A DNA stretch of 17,941 nt. Source: CAYMLL01 sp964390645. Lineage in GTDB: Bacteria > Planctomycetota > UBA8108. Below are positions 7,081 to 14,076 of the stretch, in pieces. Each line of letters starts with the position of its first letter. The stretch's first letter is position 1. A model generated the notes under the pieces. It saw only the letters and a list, made by a program, of their open reading frames with translations, did not search any database and had not been told where the DNA came from. Made by a program: the position numbers and the translations under genes. The DNA is taken from positions 1 to 17,941 of the forward strand of contig CAYMLL010000153.1 of the NCBI GenBank assembly GCA_964390645.1, read 5' to 3'.

Positions 7081-8241
7081 TCAGTCGAGTTCCCTCACGA
7101 ACAGGTTCATCAGCTCGACCGGACCGTCGGGTGCCAGAATCCCGACCGGACCGCGCGCCGGAACTCCTTCGGGGAGCGGACCTTCGGTCAGCTTCCGGCC
7201 GTCGATCTCGACCTTCATCCGTCCCTTCGAGACCGTGATGACGAAGCGGCTCCACTTGCCGGCGCCCTGCTCGACCGTGATGAGCGGGCCGCTGGGTCCG
7301 CGAACGCGGACGCCGCTCGGGCGGTCGGACTTCGCGCCGCCTCGCTCCGGGAATCGCCAGTCCACGATCAGCACGAAGTCGCCGAGCCGCCGCTTCGTCC
7401 ACAGGTGGGCGTTCCTCACCGGGGCCTTGCCGTCGGCAACGAGGACGGAGTCTCTGGCCCGCCAGCGTCCCGTGTCGTTCGGATCGACCACCCATCCGGC
7501 GAGATCGACACCCGTGTAGAGCGAGCGGAAGTCCTCGGCGAGCGGTGCCGTTTGCTCCGGCCCGGTCCGACCGGGCGCGAGCTCGCGGATGCGGATGTTG
7601 CGGAAGTGACACTCCGATCCCTCGGACTCGAGACAGATGTAGCCCTTGCGCCAGCTGCACTCGCTGCCTCCCGACACGACCTTGCCGTTGACCGCCAGCT
7701 GCACCGCGCCGTCCTTGCAGACGACCCGGTAGTGGTTCCACTGACCCGCGGGCTTGCAGCGACGCTCGCTCGGAAGGCACCGGGTCGTCCAGCCGCCCGG
7801 GTGCGGACGATCCGGCTTCATCGTCGCGCCCTGGATCGCGAAGACGTCGCCGTGGCTCGTGTAGTTCGCGGTGTTGCGACCGTCGAGGATCTGTACCTCG
7901 ATCGCCCTCGTGAACGGCTTGCCTCTCACCGGGACAGGACCGCTCCAGACGAACAGTCCTGCGTTGCCCCTGGGCTTCATGTGCCGCCACTCGAGCTCGA
8001 GCTCGAAGTTCTCGTACTGGCGGTCGCTTCGCAGCACGCCGGTCGGCACGCCGGTGGAGACGATCATCGCTTCGCGGACCGTGAAGGTTCTCGGCGCGCA
8101 GTTGACGCGCACCCAGCCGGAAAGGTCCTTGCCGTTGAAGAGCGGCCTCCAGGTCGGCGCCCGGTCGGCGACGGCGCGAGCGGGCAGCAGGGCTGCCACG
8201 GTCAACGGGGCGATCAGTGTGGCGAAGCGTGCGATTCTCAT
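7081..8241 (-). CDS. Secreted protein with two DUF1080 domains
   Basis: Exported protein of 386 residues with two concanavalin-like DUF1080 (3-keto-disaccharide hydrolase family) domains. The family is associated with carbohydrate processing outside the cytoplasm; the exact reaction here is not known. A signal peptide covers about 1-26 (LIAPLTVAALLPARAVA). Domain 1 spans about 31-221, starting LFNGKDLSGW and containing RGNAGLFVWSG, AIEVQILDG and QWNHYRVVCKDGAVQLAVNG. Domain 2 spans about 238-386, starting with the parallel motif LYTGVDLAGW and containing RPSGVRVRG and WSRFVITVSKGRMKVEIDG. Domain 2 is shorter and lacks an evident equivalent of the EVQILDG segment, so it may be a binding rather than catalytic copy. 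ATG 8241 is preceded by AGGAG at 9 bases. It is divergent from the PQQ-DUF885 gene and heads the leftward cluster. Confidence 0.85.
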   Translation of the reverse strand: MRIARFATLIAPLTVAALLPARAVADRAPTWRPLFNGKDLSGWVRVNCAPRTFTVREAMIVSTGVPTGVLRSDRQYENFELELEWRHMKPRGNAGLFVWSGPVPVRGKPFTRAIEVQILDGRNTANYTSHGDVFAIQGATMKPDRPHPGGWTTRCLPSERRCKPAGQWNHYRVVCKDGAVQLAVNGKVVSGGSECSWRKGYICLESEGSECHFRNIRIRELAPGRTGPEQTAPLAEDFRSLYTGVDLAGWVVDPNDTGRWRARDSVLVADGKAPVRNAHLWTKRRLGDFVLIVDWRFPERGGAKSDRPSGVRVRGPSGPLITVEQGAGKWSRFVITVSKGRMKVEIDGRKLTEGPLPEGVPARGPVGILAPDGPVELMNLFVRELD

Positions 8242-8341
8242 GCTGTCCGGCTCCTGTCAGCGTATTTTCGGTTGCGAATCATGGATGCACAAGGAGAGGA
8301 TGGGCGCTTCTTCGGGTCGATCAGGAAGGAGTCGGGATCTC
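8242..8341. promoter_or_regulatory. Divergent upstream region of DUF1080 and PQQ-DUF885 genes
   Basis: These 100 bases separate two divergent starts, so promoters for both directions should lie here or extend into the flanking coding sequence. The region is richer in A/T than its surroundings around CGTATTTTCGG (about 8260-8270). I could not identify a convincing -35/-10 pair on either strand, so this call rests on gene orientation. Confidence 0.4.
8323..8331 (+). promoter_or_regulatory. Ribosome binding site of the PQQ-DUF885 gene
   Basis: AGGAAGGAG lies 10 bases before ATG 8342. In-frame ATGs at 8285 and 8300 are less likely: the purine-rich tract before 8300 leaves only about 3 bases of spacing, and both starts would bury the signal peptide behind extra polar residues. 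Confidence 0.6.
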
Positions 8342-9769
8342 ATGACCATCAGTATCCGGGTCGCGGTCGCTCTCGGCCTCGTGCTCTTCGCGGCGGGAGT
8401 GTACGGTGCCGACGACTTCGCGAGCTTACGAGCGCACAACTGGCACCAGTGGCGAGGTCCTGCGGCCGACGGTGTGGCTCCGCACGGCAATCCTCCGGTC
8501 GAGTGGGGTGTCGATCGCAACATCGTCTGGAAGACCGAGATCCCCGGCGAGGGGAGCTCGACGCCGATCGTCTGGGGCGACCGCATCTTCGTCCTCACGG
8601 CGATCCAGACCGACCGGATCGATGATAGCGTGCCGCCAGCCGAGGAGCAGCCGCGTCGTCCCTTCGGGATCAAGTTCCCGCGCAACTACCACCGCTTCGC
8701 CGTGCTCTGTCTCGATCGCCGGACGGGGAAGATCCTCTGGCAGAGAGAGGCGGCGGAGCAGCTGCCGAAGGAGGGGCGCCACCCTGACAACGACTACGCA
8801 TCGGCGTCGCCGACAACCGACGGCGAGTCGCTCTTCGTCTCGTTCGGCTCGCGCGGTATCTACTGCTACGACCTCGACGGCAGGAAGCTGTGGCAGCGTG
8901 ACCTCGGCGACATGACGACACGCCGCAGCTTCGGCGAGGGCACGTCTCCGGTCGTTCACGGCGACTCGCTCGTGATCAACTGGGATCACGAGGGGCCATC
9001 GTTCATCGAGGTGCTGGACAAGCGGACCGGAAAGACGCGTTGGAGGCGCGAGCGTGATGAGGTGTCGACGTGGTCCACTCCGCTCGTCGTCGAGTCCGGC
9101 GGACGCTTGCAGGTCGTCGTCAACGCCACGAATCGAGCCCGGGGCTACGACCTGGAGAGTGGCGACGTCGTCTGGGAGTGTGGCGGGCAGACCGTGAACG
9201 TGATCCCGTCCCCGGTGACACGCGGCGGCTTCGTCTACTGCATGAGCGGCTACCGTGGCAACGCGCTCTACTCGATTCCCCTGACGGCGCGCGGTGACAT
9301 CTCGGACGGCGAGAAGGTGGCCTGGAAGATCGAGCGCGGTACGCCGTACGTTCCGTCGCCTCTGCTCTACGACCACGAGCTGTGGTTCACGCAGTCGAAT
9401 CGAGGCATCGTCAGCTGCGTCGACGCGAGGAGCGGGGCGGAGATCGTCGGCCGCAGCCGTCTCGACGGCATCCGCAACATGTACGCGTCGCCCGTCGGCG
9501 CCGCCGGACGGATCTACTTCGTCGATCGCAGCGGGCGCTGCGTCGTCATCGAGCGCGGCAAGGAGCTGAAGGTGCTGGCGACGAACGAGATCGGTGAGCC
9601 TGTCGACGCTTCCCCTGCGATCGTCGGCGATCAGCTCCTTCTGCGCGGCACGAAGCACGTCTTCTGTGTCGCCGAGAGCTCTGCGGACCGTAGCTTCGAG
9701 GCGCTCGCGAAGCGCTACCTCGATGAGCTGCCCGCCCTCTCTCCCGTGTCGGCAACGTCGAAAGGCGAA
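8342..9769 (+). CDS. PQQ-like beta-propeller running in-frame into DUF885 start (cut by gap)
   Basis: This is the N-terminal part (476 codons) of what reads as one gene continuing past the N gap. A signal peptide (MTISIRVAVALGLVLFAAG, cleavage near VYGA) is followed by a PQQ-like propeller to about residue 445. Visible features are the W-x-x-W-R-G-P motif (HNWHQWRGPAADG), IPGEGSSTPIVWGDRIFVL, and the blades LDRRTGKILWQ, LDKRTGKTRW and YDLESGDVVWE. The blade ASPAIVGDQLLLRGTKHVFC would normally end such a protein. No stop follows. Instead SSADRSFEALAKRYLDEL and LPALSPVSAT (residues 446-473) match the usual mature N-terminus of DUF885 peptidase-like proteins, and no ATG, GTG or TTG separates the parts. 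The frame after the gap is consistent with one gene if the real gap is a multiple of three bases. A true fusion and an assembly artefact both remain possible. Confidence 0.8.
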
Positions 9770-9779
9770 NNNNNNNNNN
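9770..9779. other. Assembly gap (10 N)
   Basis: Ten Ns fall within the DUF885 domain. Codons resume cleanly at 9780 (TTC TGT CTC GGC) and end cleanly at 9769, so the true missing length should be a multiple of three. From the usual spacing between the SPVSAT and RLSRAHQVDAALL segments of DUF885 proteins I estimate roughly 20 residues are missing, so ten is probably a placeholder length. Confidence 0.95.
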
Positions 9780-11327
9780 TTCTGTCTCGGCTATCTCGAC
9801 GAGCTGGGGAAGATCCCCCGTGCCAGGCTGTCGCGTGCGCATCAGGTGGACGCCGCGCTGCTCGATCACGGCTTGCGCTCCAGCCTCTTCCACGTCACCG
9901 AGCTACGCGAGTGGCGGTGGAACCCGCTGTCCTACACGAGCCTCTGCGGCAGCGCGGTCTACAGCCTCGTCGCGCGCGACTTCGCACCGCTGGAGAAGCG
10001 TCTCGGTCACGTCGCCGACCGTCTGGTACAGTTTCCGCGGCTGCTGAAGCAGGTGCGGGAGACGCTCCAACCCGAGCTGGTGCCGAGGATTCACGCCGAG
10101 ACGGCCGTCAAGCAGAACCGCGGCGTCTTCTCGATCCTCGACAACATGGTCGTTCCGCACCTCGACCGGCTGCCCGGCGCCGAGCGCGAGCGTCTGGAGG
10201 CGGCGATCGCCACGGCGAGGAAGGCGATCGAGGCTCACCAGGCATGGCTCGAGAAGGACGTGCTCCCGAAGGCGGCCGGAGAGTTCCGCATCGGCGGAGA
10301 GCTCTACGACAGGAAGCTGGCGTTCTCGCTTCACACGCCGCTGACGCGGCGCGACGTGCGCGAGCGGGCCGAGAGCGAGCTGGCTCGTGTGCGCGGCGAG
10401 ATGTACGAGATCGCTCGCGGCGTCTATGCCGAGGAGCATCCGTACACGCGTTTTCCGCCGAGCCCGGGCAAGGACTACCGACAGGCGATCATCCGCGCCG
10501 CGCTCGAGATGGCGTACCAGGACATGCCGCCGCGCGACAGGATCGTCGAGACCGCCAGGCAGGCCCTCGCGGACATCATCGAGTTCACGAAGGAGAAGGA
10601 CCTCGTGACGGTTCCGGACGATCCGATCGAGATCATCGTCATGCCGGAGTTCCAGCGCGGTGTCTCGCTCGCGTACTGCGACTCGCCGGGCCCGCTGGAC
10701 GTCGGTCAAAAGACGTTCTACGCGGTCGCGCCGCTGCCGGAGAGCTGGACGGAGAAGCAGGTGCGCTCCTTTCTGCGCGAGTACAACATCCGCTCGCTGC
10801 ACGATCTGACGGTTCACGAGGCGGTGCCGGGCCACTATCTGCAGCTCGCGCACTCGAACCGCTATCCGTCGACGCTGCGTGCGGTGCTGTCCAGCGGCAC
10901 CTTCATCGAGGGCTGGGCGGTCTACGCCGAGCAGCTGATCGCGGACGAGGGCTACCTCGGAGAGGATCCTCTGATGAGGCTCATCGCGCTGAAGTGGTAC
11001 CTGCGGGGCATCGCGAACGCGCTCATGGATCAGGCGATCCACACGCGCGGCATGACCCGTGACGAGGCGATGCGCCTGATGATCGAGGACACCTTCCAGG
11101 AGGAGCGCGAGGCCGCGGCGAAGTGGGTGCGCGCACAGCTGACATCGGCGCAGCTCGCGACGTACTTCGTCGGCTATCAGGAGCATCGCGACCTGCGTCG
11201 GGAGGTGGAGCGGCTGGAAGGCGAGAAGTTCGAGAAGAAGCGCTACCACGACCGGGTGCTGTCGTTCGGCTCGCCGCCGGTGCGCTTCGTGCGCGCGCTG
11301 ATGCTCGAGCTGCCGATCGAGCCGTGA
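9780..11327 (+). CDS. DUF885 zinc peptidase-like domain (5' end lost in gap)
   Basis: C-terminal 515 residues of a DUF885 protein, a family of predicted zinc-dependent peptidases, here probably periplasmic because the upstream half carries a signal peptide. The piece begins FCLGYLDELGKI and runs through RLSRAHQVDAALL, ELREWRWNPLSYT, VARDFAPLEKRL, MPEFQRGVSLAYCDSPGPLD and YNIRSLHDLTVHE. The metal motif HEAVPGH (bases 10814-10834) is intact. It is followed by the conserved EGWAVYAEQ (around 10908-10934), which probably supplies a further metal or catalytic glutamate. With about 31 residues before the gap and about 20 missing, the domain would be near 565 residues, normal for the family. It ends 9 bp from the convergent ATP-grasp-like gene. 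No separate start codon is visible before the gap, so it appears to be the C-terminal half of the 8342 gene. Confidence 0.85.
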   Translation, partial: FCLGYLDELGKIPRARLSRAHQVDAALLDHGLRSSLFHVTELREWRWNPLSYTSLCGSAVYSLVARDFAPLEKRLGHVADRLVQFPRLLKQVRETLQPELVPRIHAETAVKQNRGVFSILDNMVVPHLDRLPGAERERLEAAIATARKAIEAHQAWLEKDVLPKAAGEFRIGGELYDRKLAFSLHTPLTRRDVRERAESELARVRGEMYEIARGVYAEEHPYTRFPPSPGKDYRQAIIRAALEMAYQDMPPRDRIVETARQALADIIEFTKEKDLVTVPDDPIEIIVMPEFQRGVSLAYCDSPGPLDVGQKTFYAVAPLPESWTEKQVRSFLREYNIRSLHDLTVHEAVPGHYLQLAHSNRYPSTLRAVLSSGTFIEGWAVYAEQLIADEGYLGEDPLMRLIALKWYLRGIANALMDQAIHTRGMTRDEAMRLMIEDTFQEEREAAAKWVRAQLTSAQLATYFVGYQEHRDLRREVERLEGEKFEKKRYHDRVLSFGSPPVRFVRALMLELPIEP

Positions 11328-11336
11328 GACGGACGG

Positions 11337-12485
11337 TCAGGACGACAGCTCGACCCACGCGCCGCCGCGACCCCGGGCATCGGGCTCGAGCAGGGGGATC
11401 GGCGCGTCGGAGGTCCGAGGGTCTCCGAAGCGCAGCTGAAGCCGGGAGTCTTCGCTGCCGAGCACGTCGCGCAGGGCGTGTGCGACGTGCCCGAAGCTCA
11501 TGCGGGCGTTGATCTCGCCCAGCGGGTGGAAGTCGATCCCCCCGCCTGCCCGTCGGTACTCCCAGCAGTCGATCTCCAGCGGCCCGCGGTAGCCGGCGGT
11601 GTGGGCCATCGCGGCGACCCGCTCCACGACGTGGCGAAGCGTCGCGTGGACGGACGGGGGAGCGTCTCCTTCGGATCCGGGCGGCTTCGTCGGTGGCAGG
11701 ATCAGCCCTGTGAAGCGGCCCTCGCGATCGACATCGACCCGGTGGGGCTCGTGGAGGTGAGAGCCGTCGTCGTCGAGGAGGGCGCAGCAGCCGTGGTCGG
11801 CGACCCGGTCCATCCACGGCTCGAAGACGAGCGAGCCGTGGACTTCGAGGAGCTTCTCGGTGCGCCGGCGTTCGAGGCCGTCGAGGCGGTCTCCCCGGCC
11901 GATGAGCCGCGATCGACCTGCTGCGGAGAAGCGAGCCTTCGCGACCCAGCGACGCTCGGGCGAGGCCGCGGCGCCTGCCGCCGCGAGGTGGTGCTCGAGA
12001 GCTGCGACGTCCTCGATCAGCCTCGCACCGGGCAGCGCGCAGCCGATTCGTGTCGCCGCGTCGAGGCAGAAGACGCGGTCGTTGACGGCGATCGCCGCAC
12101 GGGGGTCCGTCACGAGGCCGAGGAGCCCTGCGGGCCCGTCCGGCTCTGCGATCCGCTCGCGTGCCCGCTCGACCGCCGGCGTCTCCGCCCAGGCGAGGAG
12201 GCGGTCCGTCGGCGGGAGGTCGTCCAGCGCGCCGCACCGCAGCTCGGGGTTGCCGAGCCCGGGAACGACGGGAAGGCGACTCCCGTCGACGGGTCGTGGA
12301 GTCCACAGAAGGTCCGTATCGGTCGCAAAGACGCGCAGCAAGGTGGCGGCAGCCGAGATGTGGTCGAGCACCGCGGGGGGCAAGTCGAGACGGGGCTCAT
12401 CCCGCTCTCCACGCTCGCGCCGTTGCGCTCGAGCGAAGTCGACCTCGGCGTCGAGGTTGCCGATGATGACGCGGCGCTTGCTCAC
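11337..12485 (-). CDS. ATP-grasp-like protein
   Basis: Protein of 382 residues whose C-terminal half resembles the ATP-grasp fold of ATP-dependent carboxylate-amine ligases; substrates unknown. ATP-grasp-like signs are WVAKARFSAAGRSRLIG (180-196, candidate nucleotide Lys183), LVFEPWMDRVADHGC (219-233, candidate Glu222), RGPLEIDCWEY (300-310) and LGEINARMSFG (322-332). Glu324, Asn326 and Arg328 form the typical E-x-N-x-R magnesium/phosphate end motif. The N-terminal 170 residues are weakly conserved to my eye and may form the preATP-grasp domain (SKRRVIIGNLDAEVDFARA). The start is GTG 12485, with AGGGG about 10 bases upstream inside the end of the ferritin-like gene. The 6 bp gap to that gene suggests translational coupling and a shared function. 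It has no signal peptide, so it acts in the cytoplasm. Confidence 0.65.
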   Translation of the reverse strand: MSKRRVIIGNLDAEVDFARAQRRERGERDEPRLDLPPAVLDHISAAATLLRVFATDTDLLWTPRPVDGSRLPVVPGLGNPELRCGALDDLPPTDRLLAWAETPAVERARERIAEPDGPAGLLGLVTDPRAAIAVNDRVFCLDAATRIGCALPGARLIEDVAALEHHLAAAGAAASPERRWVAKARFSAAGRSRLIGRGDRLDGLERRRTEKLLEVHGSLVFEPWMDRVADHGCCALLDDDGSHLHEPHRVDVDREGRFTGLILPPTKPPGSEGDAPPSVHATLRHVVERVAAMAHTAGYRGPLEIDCWEYRRAGGGIDFHPLGEINARMSFGHVAHALRDVLGSEDSRLQLRFGDPRTSDAPIPLLEPDARGRGGAWVELSS

Positions 12486-12491
12486 CGGGGG

Positions 12492-13310
12492 TCAGCCCCT
12501 CTCGACGGGGCGGTCGCTGCGGCGGTCGCTGTGGCGCAGCCGGTCGATGAAGTCCGCGTCCATCCGTAGGGCCTCGCGTCTTTGGAGGCAGATTGGGCGA
12601 CGTCGCGCCTGCGCCGGCCGCAGCGGCCAGTCGACGCTGGCCCGGTACGTGTCCCACGGACTCTGGCCGGGATCCTTGAGCCTCTCGAGCCACTCCCATC
12701 CGAATCGCACGTGCTCGATCTCATCCTCGTGGATCTGCTCGACGACCCGGGCGGTCTTCTCGTCTCCCGCTCGACGAATCGCCTCCACCGACTCGGCCGT
12801 GTGGTCGAGGTTGGCGTTCTCGAAGGTCAGTGACATGGCGCAGACGAAGCGCAGCGGCGTCGTGATCGACGGCGTCTTGTTCCAGAAGTAGCCGCTCACC
12901 GGGAAGTCGCCGAGCCGGCCGCCGATGCTCTCCAGACGCGCCGCGTACAGACGTGTGTGACGCTGCTCGTCGTCGAGAATCCGCAGCAGACCACTGCGGT
13001 AGTCCGCCGGCGCACCGGGAAACGCGAGCAGCGCCCACGCGAAGAGCTCCGCCGCTTGAAGCTCGTGGTTGGCGAAGGAGTGCAGGATGCGCGGACGCTG
13101 ATCGGGATCGTGGTAGCCGTCGATCGGCGGCACGCGCGTTTCGCCGACCGGGACGATCTCGAGGCCCGCGGGGCGCCCCGGGACATCGATTCGCAGCGGC
13201 TCGCCGGGCTCGGTGTCGACGAGGCCGGCCGGCGCCGGAGCGAGCTTGTCGTCCATCGACTCCGTCGTGACGATCTTCCTGGCGAAGTCTCTGTACTGCA
13301 CGACGGGCAT
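12492..13310 (-). CDS. Ferritin-like di-iron protein (DUF455-type)
   Basis: Cytoplasmic four-helix-bundle protein of 272 residues resembling the DUF455 ferritin-like family; function not established. All expected carboxylate-histidine ligands are visible: Glu83 in SFANHELQAAELF (with Glu88 nearby), Glu115-x-x-His118 in DDEQRHTRLY, Glu164 in LTFENANLDH, and Glu197-x-x-His200 in HEDEIEHVRFG. The arrangement E, ExxH, E, ExxH fits a di-iron oxidase, oxygenase or hydroxylase. The conserved GDFPVSGYFWNK segment (134-145) supports DUF455. ATG 13310 is chosen because similarity starts there (MPVVQYRDFARKI); the open frame reaches 13460 but that extension would overlap the divergent hpt start. No strong Shine-Dalgarno precedes it. 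The ATP-grasp-like gene follows after 6 bp, so a two-gene operon is likely. The last 35 residues are Arg-rich and poorly conserved-looking. Confidence 0.75.
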   Translation of the reverse strand: MPVVQYRDFARKIVTTESMDDKLAPAPAGLVDTEPGEPLRIDVPGRPAGLEIVPVGETRVPPIDGYHDPDQRPRILHSFANHELQAAELFAWALLAFPGAPADYRSGLLRILDDEQRHTRLYAARLESIGGRLGDFPVSGYFWNKTPSITTPLRFVCAMSLTFENANLDHTAESVEAIRRAGDEKTARVVEQIHEDEIEHVRFGWEWLERLKDPGQSPWDTYRASVDWPLRPAQARRRPICLQRREALRMDADFIDRLRHSDRRSDRPVERG

Positions 13311-13370
13311 TATGAACGTGCCGGGCCTGGAGAGGAAGGGCGCCCCGCGCGACCGTCGTCCGGGCCGCGC

Positions 13371-13398
13371 TTGCGGGGCCGGCTGCCGATGGTATCTT
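13371..13398 (+). promoter_or_regulatory. Possible sigma-70-type promoter of hpt
   Basis: TTGCGG (13371-13376) and TATCTT (13393-13398) are separated by 16 bases, about 48 bases before the hpt ATG at 13447. The -10 is a good match in a very GC-rich setting; the -35 is weak beyond TTG. The region is divergent with the ferritin-like gene, for which no clear promoter was seen. Confidence 0.4.
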
Positions 13399-13446
13399 GT
13401 CAGGGGTTCCCACGCGTTCAGGCGGCCTCTTCCACGCGAGTCGCGC

Positions 13447-14025
13447 ATGGCTTCTTCCACCAGTCTCGAGAATATCCGAGTCCTGATCCCGGCGGACGAG
13501 ATCGCGAGCCGGCGTCGTCAGATCGCGGAGGATATCTCGCGGGACTACGCGGGAGCCGATCTCGTCCTCGTCTGCATCCTCAAGGGCTCGATGGTCTTCT
13601 TCGTCGACCTGGCGCGGGAGATCAGCCTGCCGCTGCGTTTCGACCATATCGGCGTGTCGTCGTACGGAGACTCGACGACGTCGAGCGGTCGGGTCGAGCT
13701 CCGGAGCGACCTCAGCGAGTCGGTCACCGGCAAGCGCGTGCTTCTCGTCGAGGACATCATCGACACCGGCCGGACGGTCGACTTCGTACGCCGTCACCTC
13801 GCGGAGCGAGGTCCCGCGTCGCTCGACATCGTGGCGCTTCTCGACAAGCCCGGGCGTCGAGAGGTCGAGGTCGACATCTCCTACCCCGGATTCACGATTC
13901 CGGACGAGTTCGTCGTCGGCTACGGTCTCGACCACGCGGGCATGTATCGCAACCTGCCGTACGTCGGCGTGGTCGATAGCGGCGTGGTCGATAGCGGCGA
14001 GCTCCCGGACCGGCCTGCCGGCTAG
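13447..14025 (+). CDS. hpt: Hypoxanthine phosphoribosyltransferase
   Basis: Cytoplasmic purine-salvage enzyme that transfers the phosphoribosyl group of PRPP to hypoxanthine and/or guanine, giving IMP or GMP. The product is 192 residues. Diagnostic segments are VCILKGSMVFFVDLAREI (42-59), HIGVSSYGDSTTSSG (67-81), the PRPP loop VLLVEDIIDTGRT (98-110, with acidic pair Glu102-Asp103), LLDKPGRR (131-138) and FVVGYGLDHAGMYRNLPYVG (155-174). ATG 13447 is chosen because similarity to the family begins just after it; no strong Shine-Dalgarno is visible. The frame is open further upstream to 13213, overlapping the divergent gene, which is unlikely to be used. The C-terminus carries about ten more residues than usual, including a GVVDS duplication from a 15-bp tandem repeat. 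It converges on the sugar kinase gene, and its TAG stop begins the left arm of hairpin repeat copy 2. Confidence 0.93.
   Translation: MASSTSLENIRVLIPADEIASRRRQIAEDISRDYAGADLVLVCILKGSMVFFVDLAREISLPLRFDHIGVSSYGDSTTSSGRVELRSDLSESVTGKRVLLVEDIIDTGRTVDFVRRHLAERGPASLDIVALLDKPGRREVEVDISYPGFTIPDEFVVGYGLDHAGMYRNLPYVGVVDSGVVDSGELPDRPAG
13966..13995. repeat. 15-bp perfect tandem duplication in the hpt 3' end
   Basis: GGCGTGGTCGATAGC occurs twice in direct succession (13966-13980 and 13981-13995), encoding GVVDS twice near the C-terminus of hpt. It stays in frame and lies after the conserved enzyme core. It looks like a recent slippage duplication. Confidence 0.9.
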
Positions 14026-14076
14026 CCCGGATTTCTCATCGATCTCGCAGCAGGAAGCGGCGAGATATGCGGGCTA
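14023..14076. repeat. Intergenic inverted repeat/hairpin, copy 2 (likely bidirectional 3'-end element)
   Basis: This lies between convergent hpt and the sugar kinase gene. Outer arms TAGCCCGGATTTCTC (14023-14037) and GAGATATGCGGGCTA (14062-14076) match as an inverted repeat at 13 of 15 positions. They contain the stop codons of both genes (TAG at 14023, CTA at 14074). Inside is a perfect 7-bp hairpin, ATCTCGC (14042-14048) with GCGAGAT (14060-14066), around the 11-base loop AGCAGGAAGCG. The outer and inner pairings compete for the same GAGAT, so two folds are possible. Loop and tail match copy 1 at 1504-1538. No T-run is present; 3'-end or terminator function is an inference. Confidence 0.6.

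Noticed and set aside
6919..8625. 568-codon open frame on the plus strand
   Set aside because: It is antisense to the DUF1080 gene and runs out of frame into the PQQ-like gene; no signal peptide, ribosome site or domain is visible.
9680..9769. Separate start of an independent DUF885 gene before the gap
   Set aside because: The in-frame codons between the last propeller blade and FEALAKRYLDEL include no ATG, GTG or TTG, and there is no signal peptide there.
11478..12569. 363-codon open frame on the plus strand
   Set aside because: It is antisense to the ATP-grasp-like gene, which has coherent motifs and a coupled upstream neighbour.
13213..13446. 78-residue N-terminal extension of hpt
   Set aside because: It overlaps the divergent ferritin-like gene and has no similarity to phosphoribosyltransferases, which align from just after ATG 13447.
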